Assembly: GCA_003171295.1 (NCBI GenBank)
Contig: PMYF01000513.1
Span: forward strand, 1-5,391
DNA length: 5,391 bases
Source: Acidobacteriota bacterium
GTDB lineage: Bacteria; Acidobacteriota; Terriglobia; UBA7540
Direction: 5' to 3'
Shown here: positions 1-4,196 of the stretch, piece by piece
Layout of the letters: each line of letters begins with the position of its first letter
Numbering within the stretch: position 1 is the stretch's first letter
Program-made: the position numbers and the translations under genes
The notes under the pieces: generated by a model
Database searches by the model: none
Told to the model about the DNA's origin: nothing
Seen by the model: only the letters and a program-made list of their open reading frames with translations

Positions 1-1
1 C

Positions 2-112
2 TGCGGACTTGGTAGCTTGAATGGGCTGGGCTTCGAGAAGGTGGGAGACTGGCGCGCGGACATGACTGCACCCCACAGTAACACCCGGTTATTATATCAA
101 CCTACACTATGA
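2..112 (+). CDS. Possible 3' end of an unidentified coding region
   Basis: One forward frame is open from the window edge to a TGA at 110-112 and would give about 36 C-terminal residues, including LGFEKVGDWRADM and ending LLYQPTL. The other two forward frames hit stops within the first 20 bases. The LGFEKVG stretch is vaguely reminiscent of the C-terminal part of GNAT acetyltransferases, but the fragment is too short to identify. It may equally be non-coding, since repeats start about 50 bp further on. The upstream sequence is needed to decide. Confidence 0.22.
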   Translation, partial: CGLGSLNGLGFEKVGDWRADMTAPHSNTRLLYQPTL

Positions 113-160
113 AAGTCAAGAGCAATCTACCCGTGTTAGAGGCTACAAAATGTCGCTGCA

Positions 161-207
161 GGAAAGCTAGCGTAGCGGGGACCTGTTTCGTAGGTCCGCG
201 GCTTTCC
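161..207 (+). repeat. Nested hairpin with GTAG at the stem foot (REP-like)
   Basis: The outer arms GGAAAGC (161-167) and GCTTTCC (201-207) are perfect reverse complements. Inside, CGGGGACCT (176-184) pairs with AGGTCCGCG (192-200) with one mismatch around a 7-nt loop. A GTAG tetranucleotide at 172-175 sits directly 5' of the inner stem, as in REP palindromes recognised by REP-associated tyrosine transposases. It has no T-tract, so an intrinsic terminator is less likely. Its stem differs from the main hairpin family of this window. Confidence 0.5.
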
Positions 208-231
208 CTTGCCAATCGGGGACTCGTTGTT

Positions 232-259
232 ACTGACAACTGAAAACTGAGAACTGAAG
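232..259 (+). repeat. Four-unit 7-bp tandem repeat, ACTGANA-type
   Basis: Four consecutive 7-bp units read ACTGACA, ACTGAAA, ACTGAGA and ACTGAAG, followed by a partial ACT. The repeat lies between the first hairpin and the first long repeat copy and is not inside an accepted gene. It may be a slippage-prone simple repeat; no function is evident. Confidence 0.6.
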
Positions 260-273
260 ACTTATTTTCGGCG

Positions 274-369
274 GCGTGTCCCATCCAAATTGATTACGTG
301 CGATTGCCATTGGGGTATCGCGCATGAGAAAAGCCCACGGTCAGAAAAGCGCTGAGCGTGGCTACCCGC
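274..369 (+). repeat. Long intergenic repeat, copy 1, ending in a hairpin
   Basis: First of three direct copies (others from 1215 and 2003). The first 89 bp differ from each of the other copies at only 7-8 positions by eye. It consists of a ~55 bp non-palindromic left part containing GTATCGCGCATGAG, then a hairpin (about 332-362) with arms GCCCACGGTCAG and CTGAGCGTGGC around an AAAAGCG-type loop, then CTACCCGC. Read on the minus strand, the hairpin is preceded by GGGTAG, giving the GTAG foot of REP-type palindromes. The copy stands 70 bp upstream of the DUF4160 gene. Confidence 0.8.
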
Positions 370-438
370 TTTCTTCCACATTCCCCGCGTCCCCCAAAGA
401 AAAACCTAATCGCTTAGGATTTGTGGTAAGATTCCCTG

Positions 439-687
439 GTGCCGACAGTTCTCAGATTTGACGGGCTGCGGGTCGTAATCTATCCCAACGACCACCGACC
501 GGCTCATGTCCATGTGATCGGAAGCGGCCGCGAAGCGGTATTCAAGTTGAACTGTCCGGCGGGGCCGGTTGAGCTTCGGGAAAACTACGGATTCTCACGG
601 CGGGAAACTACACCTCTCCAAGCCGTGTTGACGGAACACTTGGAGGAGCTATGCCGGGCATGGGAGGAGATTCATGGCGCACGATGA
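439..687 (+). CDS. DUF4160 family protein
   Basis: This 82-residue protein starts at GTG 439 with MPTVLRFDGLRVVIYPNDHRP, matching DUF4160 members in length and layout. The family signature is a short N-terminal beta strand followed by a His-rich segment, visible here as NDHRPAHVHV (residues 17-26) with H19, H23 and H25. The middle (REAVFKLNCPAGPVEL) fits another strand pair, and the C-terminal half (about 58-79) is a charged helix. No signal peptide or membrane segment is seen, so it should be cytoplasmic. No good Shine-Dalgarno precedes the GTG; the start was chosen because family members begin MPTVLRF or similar. The 3' end overlaps the DUF2442 gene by 14 bp, so the two form one operon. DUF4160 is uncharacterised. 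Frequent pairing with DUF2442 has suggested a toxin-antitoxin-like role, which is inference here. Confidence 0.88.
   Translation: MPTVLRFDGLRVVIYPNDHRPAHVHVIGSGREAVFKLNCPAGPVELRENYGFSRRETTPLQAVLTEHLEELCRAWEEIHGAR
663..669 (+). promoter_or_regulatory. Strong Shine-Dalgarno for the DUF2442 gene inside the DUF4160 gene
   Basis: GGAGGAG lies 4 bp before the ATG at 674, within the last codons of the DUF4160 frame. It fixes the DUF2442 start and implies translational coupling. The contrast with the weak site of the upstream GTG gene suggests the second protein may be made in excess. Confidence 0.8.
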
Positions 688-1087
688 AAATTTCGAACGG
701 GCGAATCAGCGGGCTAGGGACGTTCAAGCGTCCATTCCCCGGGCCGTCTCTGCGCGTTACGACCGCAAAAACGGGCACATTGTGATTCATCTCAGTTCAA
801 ACGTGATTCTGAGTTTCTCACCGCGGGACGCGCAAGGACTCGAGAACGCCAAGCCCTCGCAGCTTGAAGAAATTGAGGTCAGTCCATCAGGCTTCGGAGT
901 TCACTTTCCCAAGCTCGATGCCGACCTCTACGTGCCGGGACTCCTGGAGGGTTTCTTCGGTTCGAAAAAGTGGATGGCCTCGAGGCTTGGTCATGTAGGC
1001 GGCCAATCCCGCAGCCGCGCCAAGAGGGCGGCCTCCAAAGCCAATGGAAGGCTGGGAGGTAGGCCCAGGAAGGCCCTTGCACTCTAG
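674..1087 (+). CDS. DUF2442 family protein with basic C-terminal tail
   Basis: The product has 137 residues. Residues 22-100 carry the DUF2442 domain: PRAVSARYDRKNGHIVIHLS, a strand with ILSFSP, then LEEIEVSPSGFGVHFPKLDA and DLYVPGLLEGFFGSKKWMA, which matches the family's conserved LDADLYVPGLL and KWM elements. Residues 104-134 are rich in Arg, Lys, Ala and Gly and end GGRPRKA, an AT-hook-like GRP-containing tail that could bind nucleic acid (inference). The ATG at 674 has a strong Shine-Dalgarno. The gene overlaps the DUF4160 gene by 14 bp and ends in TAG at 1085-1087. The domain is of unknown biochemical function. If the pair is toxin-antitoxin-like, this basic-tailed, strongly translated partner is the likelier DNA-binding or antitoxin member, but this is unproven. 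Confidence 0.88.
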   Translation: MAHDENFERANQRARDVQASIPRAVSARYDRKNGHIVIHLSSNVILSFSPRDAQGLENAKPSQLEEIEVSPSGFGVHFPKLDADLYVPGLLEGFFGSKKWMASRLGHVGGQSRSRAKRAASKANGRLGGRPRKALAL

Positions 1088-1109
1088 CGCCGTTCAACTC
1101 CACCGAGCG

Positions 1110-1150
1110 CGGGTAGCCCCGGTCAGTGCAGTCCTGACTGTATGCTCTTC
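1110..1150 (-). repeat. Short REP-like hairpin, inverted copy (ACTGCA-loop subtype)
   Basis: The reverse complement of this 41-bp segment matches 2118-2158 at 35 of 41 positions by eye, including the ACTGCA loop not found in the other copies. Read forward, GGGTAG precedes the stem arm, giving a GTAG foot at 1113-1116, and GGTCAG pairs with CTGACT across the loop; the distal arm has diverged. It begins 22 bp after the DUF2442 stop codon and could also act as a 3' mRNA stem-loop for that operon. Confidence 0.7.
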
Positions 1151-1187
1151 GGGCCGTGGTCGAGTTACAACAATTTTGCTTCTGCCT

Positions 1188-1210
1188 GTAGCGGCGCTCT
1201 ATGAGCGCCG
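1188..1210 (+). repeat. GTAG-tagged perfect 8-bp hairpin
   Basis: GTAG (1188-1191) is followed directly by CGGCGCTC (1192-1199), loop TAT, and GAGCGCCG (1203-1210), a perfect stem. The stem is unrelated in sequence to the main hairpin family, but the GTAG foot is the same. It ends only 4 bp before the second long repeat. No T-tract follows, which argues against an intrinsic terminator. Confidence 0.6.
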
Positions 1211-1214
1211 GTCT

Positions 1215-1303
1215 GCGTGTCCCATCCAGATTGATGACGTGCGCTTGCCCTTGAGGTATCGCGCATGAGAAAAGCCCACGGTCAGAAAAACGCTGACCGT
1301 GGC
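1215..1303 (+). repeat. Long intergenic repeat, copy 2
   Basis: Second direct copy of the 89-bp repeat, colinear with 274-362 without gaps and differing at about 7 positions. The hairpin (about 1273-1303) is almost perfect: GCC-C-ACGGTCAG pairs with CTGACCGTGGC with one bulged C around AAAAACG. The CTACCCGC tail seen in copy 1 is lost here, so the GTAG foot is missing. It sits 80 bp upstream of the orphan gene at 1384. Confidence 0.8.
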
Positions 1304-1372
1304 GTGCTCCATGAGGGACAAAGGCACACGCAGACCCTGAAGTTTAAATTCCGCCAGCAGCGGCGCGGCAGT

Positions 1373-1380
1373 GAGAGGAA
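1373..1380 (+). promoter_or_regulatory. Shine-Dalgarno for the orphan gene
   Basis: GAGAGGAA ends 3 bp before the ATG at 1384, with the AGAGG core about 5 bp away. It favours this start over the internal Met18 (at 1435) and supports the forward frame over the overlapping reverse one. Confidence 0.6.
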
Positions 1381-1383
1381 CGA

Positions 1384-1779
1384 ATGAAACGAATTTACTC
1401 TGGGTTCCAAATCTGCGCTACACTCCAGCCGAAAATGAAATGCATCCGGTTGAGAAAGTACAACCATGGTCAAGGTGAGCCGTACAGTGAGCTATTTCAT
1501 GAACACTTTCCGGGGCATCGAATTAGTGGAGATGCTTCGATAGAAATGATGAAGGCGTTGGTTTTGAAGTACGAGGAGGTTGGAGCCTCCTACATATTGC
1601 GTTGTTACCTCAACAAACGCGGACACGAACCCGAATCTTGTGCCGATCTGTTTCGAATTACGGTCGAGTATCCAGAGCCCGGAGTGATCCGGAAGTATTG
1701 CGGCACAAATATTCAAGCGTGGCTCGATACCGTCATCGTTCCTGAAAAATTCCGGCAACCCATAAAGGGTAGTGTTTAG
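1384..1779 (+). CDS. Hypothetical protein, orphan between long repeats
   Basis: I do not recognise this 131-residue protein. It begins MKRIYSGF and has mixed alpha/beta character: a charged stretch with YSELFHEHFPGH (about 34-45), a helix-like IEMMKALVLKYEEV (about 53-66), a strand-like ASYILRCYL, and a C-terminal part with RITVEYPEPG and AWLDTVIVPEKF. It has six Cys residues by eye but no obvious CxxC motif, signal peptide or membrane segment. Codon use is more AT-rich and uses rarer codons (ATA, AGA, TTG) than leuC or the propeller gene, suggesting horizontal acquisition. A good Shine-Dalgarno supports the start. It stands alone between long repeat copies 2 and 3. A 100-codon reverse open frame overlaps it (1492-1794) but lacks comparable support. 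Confidence 0.6.
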   Translation: MKRIYSGFQICATLQPKMKCIRLRKYNHGQGEPYSELFHEHFPGHRISGDASIEMMKALVLKYEEVGASYILRCYLNKRGHEPESCADLFRITVEYPEPGVIRKYCGTNIQAWLDTVIVPEKFRQPIKGSV

Positions 1780-1801
1780 AATCATGTTCCACAAAGGGTA
1801 A

Positions 1802-1832
1802 GATTTGGCACATCACCGGAACCCGTGCCAAT
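1802..1832 (+). terminator. Stem-loop just downstream of the orphan gene, terminator-like
   Basis: TTGGCAC (1805-1811) and GTGCCAA (1825-1831) form a perfect 7-bp stem with a 13-nt loop, extendable to 9 bp (GAT/ATC) with a bulged T. It starts 22 bp after the stop codon at 1779. No T-run follows, so it may stabilise the mRNA end rather than act as an intrinsic terminator. Confidence 0.35.
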
Positions 1833-1870
1833 CCGTGGGTTGACGTGTTTCAAATGTCAGGGTCAAAATA

Positions 1871-1914
1871 GGCGGGTAGCCACCGTCACTGCTTTTGTGA
1901 CCGTGGGCTTTTCC
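1871..1914 (-). repeat. Short REP-like hairpin, inverted copy (A-rich-loop subtype)
   Basis: The reverse complement reads like the hairpin part of the long repeats (AAAAGCCCACGGTCA, then GGCTACCCGC) without the 55-bp left flank. Read forward, GGCGGGTAG precedes the stem CCACCGTCA / TGACCGTGG, which has one mismatch around CTGCTTTTG. GTAG at the foot is intact. It lies 88 bp before long repeat copy 3 in opposite orientation, so the two make an inverted pair. Confidence 0.72.
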
Positions 1915-2002
1915 TTCGATGACGAACCAAAGGTCCATTCCAAAGACGAATAGGCCATAGTCGACTTTCAAAGATTTTGCTTTGGACAAGCCAAGGGTCG
2001 CG

Positions 2003-2098
2003 GCGTGCCCGATCCAGATTGATTACGTGCGATTGCCCTTGGGGTATCGCGCATGAGAAAAGCCCACGGTCAGAAAAACGCTGACCGTAGGTACCCGC
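2003..2098 (+). repeat. Long intergenic repeat, copy 3
   Basis: Third direct copy of the 89-bp repeat, differing from copy 1 at about 8 positions. The hairpin (about 2062-2091) has arms CCCACGGTCAG and CTGACCGTAGG around AAAAACG. The tail is GTACCCGC rather than CTACCCGC, so the GTAG foot reads GTAC on the minus strand. A separate short hairpin follows 19 bp later. Confidence 0.8.
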
Positions 2099-2117
2099 TC
2101 TGCGTTCGCCATCACGG

Positions 2118-2158
2118 GAAGAACCCACAGTCAGAACTGCACTGACTGTGGCTACCCG
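2118..2158 (+). repeat. Short REP-like hairpin (ACTGCA-loop subtype) at the methylase breakpoint
   Basis: CCACAGTCAG (2125-2134) and CTGACTGTGG (2142-2151) form a perfect 10-bp stem with a 7-nt loop, followed by CTAC (2152-2155), i.e. GTAG at the stem foot on the minus strand. It is the best-preserved hairpin of the family. Its closest relative is the inverted copy at 1110-1150. The methyltransferase homology stops about 4 bp beyond its right edge. Confidence 0.75.
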
Positions 2159-2159
2159 G

Positions 2160-2378
2160 TTTGAAATCGGCGGGGCGGCGGCGCGTACGTTCGAGCAGCA
2201 CCGAGAACAGCTTGGGAGGCAACAGCCCGATATCCTCTGCGAAAAGGCAGAAGAGCAGCCGCATCAAAAAGTGCGCGGCGCGCTGAGGGTCAACGCCTCT
2301 TGCTCGCAAGGAGTCCGCAAGGGTTGCGAACTCAGCGGCGGCCATCTCCGTTACATCTGCCGTGCTGCGAGCGGGCAA
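2160..2378 (-). pseudogene. Remnant of an MmeI-like DNA methyltransferase / type IIL restriction enzyme
   Basis: On the minus strand a frame from 2378 (nominal TTG, not a true start) encodes about 72 residues closely resembling the internal N-terminal-third segment of large MmeI-type class I SAM-dependent DNA methyltransferases, roughly 900-1000 residues when intact. The hallmark is LRARGVDPQRAAHFLMRLLF followed by CLFAEDIGLLP and KLFSVLLERTRRRPADF. Upstream the frame meets a TAG 9 bp before the TTG, so the ~170-residue nuclease-side N-terminus is absent. Downstream the homology ends at Phe72 (2163-2165), where the hairpin repeat takes over; the frame then runs through the repeat to a TGA at 2112-2114. 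The methyltransferase motifs and target-recognition domain are missing, so it cannot be functional. It is a relic of a restriction-modification gene. Confidence 0.72.
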
Positions 2379-2421
2379 CCGCTCCCCCTATCCCGATCTT
2401 TGAGCGGCTCACAACTTAAAG

Positions 2422-2440
2422 CCCCCGGCTTTGCCGGGGG
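2422..2440. repeat. Perfect 8-bp GC hairpin with TTT loop
   Basis: CCCCCGGC (2422-2429), TTT, GCCGGGGG (2433-2440) form a very stable stem-loop. Read on the minus strand it is preceded by GTAT, a possible degenerate GTAG foot, and followed by CTTTAAG, too poor in T for a confident terminator of the minus-strand propeller gene. Similar GC-rich hairpins also occur near the right ends of IS200/IS605-type elements, but no transposase is seen here. Confidence 0.5.
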
Positions 2441-2460
2441 ATACTTACCTCAGCTTGGAG

Positions 2461-2531
2461 CGTGGGGGTTGGAGGGCCAGAAACCCTCCTCGGGGCATGT
2501 CGATTCTCTGATAGAGTTGCCGACCCCCGCG
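2461..2531. other. 71-nt segment with branched inverted-repeat structure
   Basis: An outer 9-bp stem pairs 2461-2469 (CGTGGGGGT) with 2523-2531 (ACCCCCGCG), with one G-U pair. It encloses a perfect 6-bp hairpin GGAGGG/CCCTCC (2471-2476 with 2484-2489) and a second arm with CTCT/AGAG (2506-2509 with 2513-2516) topped by a looser CGG/CCG pairing. The result is a possible three-way junction. It does not fit a tRNA (no T-loop, wrong arms) and I recognise no Rfam family. It may be a structured RNA, a transposon-end relic or another repeat class. Confidence 0.35.
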
Positions 2532-2704
2532 TTCGCGTGTGAAAGCCAGAGTGGATGAAGCTCCCAGTGACTCTCCCTGCCCTCTGCGTGTGGATTTACA
2601 CTCTCAGCGCTCAGCCTGGGGCCCTCCGCCTTCTGCCTTCACCTCAACCGAGGACAATCCCTTCTGATTTGAAGCTCCGGACCCCGGCTCCCAACCTTGA
2701 CCGC

Positions 2705-4000
2705 TCACCTGCGCCCAGCGTTCTCATACCACTTTACATTTCCGGTCGAGGCGCCGATCGCCACGACGTCACTGCGACCGTCGCCATTTATGTCCGCAAT
2801 GACCACGCCTGAGGCGGCCATTTCCGCATCCAGTAGTTGTCTTTCCCAATGGGTCCCGGAAGCATCCGTGGCATAATAAACGTAAAGACTGGTCCCCAGC
2901 CCACGAAAGCCAGCCACAATCTCATCGTTGCCGTCACCGTCCAGGTCCCCGCATGCAAGCGCGTGGCCGTCCTGGAAACTCGCGTCGATCACGTGCCGGT
3001 CCCACAACTCCCCCGGCTTTGCCTGGCAATAAACCACCACCTGCTCCCCGTGCCAGGGTTCGATGGTGGCAAGAAAACGCTTCCCGCCAACCTTTCCTAC
3101 GCCGATTTCACTCGCGCCACGCCGTGGCGGTGCTTGCTGGTCCCCCGCGGCAAGTTTTGTACAGGCCCAGGTTATCTCCGCGCCATGTCCTGCAGCGTGA
3201 AACAGATGCACACCTTCAAAGCTCGCCGTCAAAATCTCGTCGCGCCCGTCACCGTCCCAATCCAACACGTTGAGGCCATGCACGACCGTCAGGGAAGAGT
3301 CGATCGCGTGCGGAGTCCATTGGGCCGGCGCCTGGTTTCCAGCCGAGGTGTGGCCGCTCAGAAACTGTCCCGGCATGTCGAACCACGTCAGTGGGGCAGC
3401 CACCTTGTATTCCGGGGCTTTGGCGCCAAAGCCCAGCAGGGGTGCGTCCACGAGTTCCAGCCGGCCGTTGCCGTGGAGGTTCGCCCAGCGCAGGCGATGA
3501 GACGTGGGAATCTGCCCCAGCAGACGCAGCGGCCACTCGGCATCCCAGTTTGTGGCCGGCTCGGCCCACCAGAGGCTGCCGCCGTGCGTGCTGTCATCGA
3601 GTGCGAAATCACTGGCCAGCGCCAGGCCCCTGGCCGGATAGCCCAAGTGAAATAGCGGCGCCAGGCTGATGTTCTTCCGTGTCGCGGCGGTGATAAGCCG
3701 AGCCTTCCAGGTGGGGTTCTCGTACCACTCCACGATGGATTCGGCCGAACTTAGCGCCAGGATATCCAGGCGCCCGTCGCCGTTCACATCCGCCACCGCC
3801 ACCTGGTAGCCATCCGGGATTTTGGCGACTTCGTGTGCGCGCCACTGAAGCAAGCTGCGTTTCTTCACCGTTGCACCCAACCTGTTCTGTCCGCGAGCCG
3901 GGGGTGCAGCCAGGGCCAAGCCCAGCCCCATCGCCTCCTGCAAAAAGACCCTGCGCGACCGCTGTCCGCCGTCCGGGTTGTACGATTTCCGTGTGTCCAC
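2705..4000 (-). CDS. Tat-exported FG-GAP/VCBS repeat beta-propeller protein
   Basis: This 431-residue protein starts at GTG 4000. The N-terminus has a twin-arginine signal: RSRRVFLQ (14-21), hydrophobic GLGLALAAPP (25-34), and likely cleavage near residue 37, so it should be exported folded. FG-GAP/VCBS calcium-binding-type loops recur: DVNGDGRLD (71-79), a degenerate NLHGNGRLE (about 174-182), DWDGDGRDE (247-255), DLDGDGNDE (352-360) and DINGDGRSD (403-411). WYEN occurs in the first and last blades (92-95, 424-427), consistent with a closed propeller. The HGLNVLDWDGDG segment resembles the propeller part of aldos-2-ulose dehydratase-like proteins, but I see no basis to assign catalysis. Only GTG 4000 retains the Tat motif; the next Met (24) would cut into it. 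The Shine-Dalgarno is weak. It is transcribed divergently from leuC. Stop TGA at 2705-2707. Confidence 0.88.
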   Translation of the reverse strand: MDTRKSYNPDGGQRSRRVFLQEAMGLGLALAAPPARGQNRLGATVKKRSLLQWRAHEVAKIPDGYQVAVADVNGDGRLDILALSSAESIVEWYENPTWKARLITAATRKNISLAPLFHLGYPARGLALASDFALDDSTHGGSLWWAEPATNWDAEWPLRLLGQIPTSHRLRWANLHGNGRLELVDAPLLGFGAKAPEYKVAAPLTWFDMPGQFLSGHTSAGNQAPAQWTPHAIDSSLTVVHGLNVLDWDGDGRDEILTASFEGVHLFHAAGHGAEITWACTKLAAGDQQAPPRRGASEIGVGKVGGKRFLATIEPWHGEQVVVYCQAKPGELWDRHVIDASFQDGHALACGDLDGDGNDEIVAGFRGLGTSLYVYYATDASGTHWERQLLDAEMAASGVVIADINGDGRSDVVAIGASTGNVKWYENAGRR

Positions 4001-4120
4001 AATCGCCAGTTTAGCGCGATTGCATCCTCATGTGCAGGTCTTCTGACGGTTCAGCTCTGGCGCGGGTGGCGATAGGGTAATTCGCTGCCGCGGCGTCCGG
4101 AAATCTGCACGCGCGGAAAT

Positions 4121-4149
4121 TTGATACCTCCATCCCACTGGCGTATAAT
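4121..4149 (+). promoter_or_regulatory. Near-consensus sigma-70 promoter for leuC
   Basis: TTGATA (4121-4126) is followed after exactly 17 bp by a perfect TATAAT (4144-4149). Transcription would start near 4156, giving a leader of about 40 nt before the leuC ATG. This leader is too short to hold a leucine-codon attenuator peptide with terminator. No operator palindrome overlaps the promoter. Confidence 0.75.
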
Positions 4150-4196
4150 CAAACGTTCGGGGCGCAATCACAAATTTTGCCCATTGGTCGACACTT

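Larger units (their letters stand above)
113..438. other. Gene-free repeat-bearing intergenic stretch
   Basis: I see no convincing gene here. In order the stretch holds a nested hairpin (161-207), a short ACTGANA tandem repeat (232-259), the first long repeat copy (274-369) and about 70 bp of unstructured sequence leading to the DUF4160 gene. A 60-codon reverse open frame across 102-284 is made of these repeats and is not accepted. No clear sigma-70 promoter for the downstream pair was found. Confidence 0.6.
1780..2111. other. Gene-free repeat-bearing stretch after the orphan gene
   Basis: No credible gene is seen. It contains an inverted repeat at 1802-1832, an inverted-orientation hairpin at 1871-1914, about 90 bp of unremarkable sequence, and the third long repeat from 2003. 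TTGACG at 1840 has no acceptable -10 partner. Confidence 0.55.
2379..2704. other. Gene-free stretch between methylase remnant and propeller gene
   Basis: No recognisable gene is found on either strand. It contains a GC-rich hairpin (2422-2440) and a branched inverted-repeat segment (2461-2531). The remaining ~170 bp up to the propeller gene's stop shows no repeat or promoter I can support, and no clear intrinsic terminator for that gene. Forward open frames here read across the hairpins or antisense to the remnant and have no family resemblance. Confidence 0.5.

Noticed and set aside
102..284. A 60-codon reverse open frame
   Set aside because: It is composed of the nested hairpin, the ACTGANA tandem repeat and the left edge of a long repeat, so coding is unlikely.
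1492..1794. A 100-codon reverse open frame over the orphan gene
   Set aside because: The forward frame is longer, has a proper Shine-Dalgarno and a more protein-like composition. This is not fully excluded, given that neither has known homologues.
1840..1868. Promoter beginning TTGACG
   Set aside because: No hexamer at 16-18 bp spacing resembles TATAAT, and no gene follows in that direction.
274..2098. Integron attC array
   Set aside because: The repeats lack the paired R/L simple sites with GTTRRRY core, and no integrase is visible, although the cassette-like spacing is suggestive.
274..2158. CRISPR array from the regularly recurring repeats
   Set aside because: Units are ~41-96 bp, differ by several bases, occur in both orientations, and the spacers are hundreds of bp and contain genes; no cas gene is present.
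2461..2531. tRNA gene
   Set aside because: The length is similar, but there is no 7-bp acceptor, anticodon arm or T-loop consensus on either strand.
2148..2558. A 136-codon forward open frame
   Set aside because: It runs antisense to the methyltransferase remnant and then through two hairpins; no family resemblance.
2837..3655. A 272-codon forward open frame within the propeller gene
   Set aside because: It is antisense to the Tat-signal FG-GAP gene, and its product is rich in Arg, Pro and Val with no recognisable domain.
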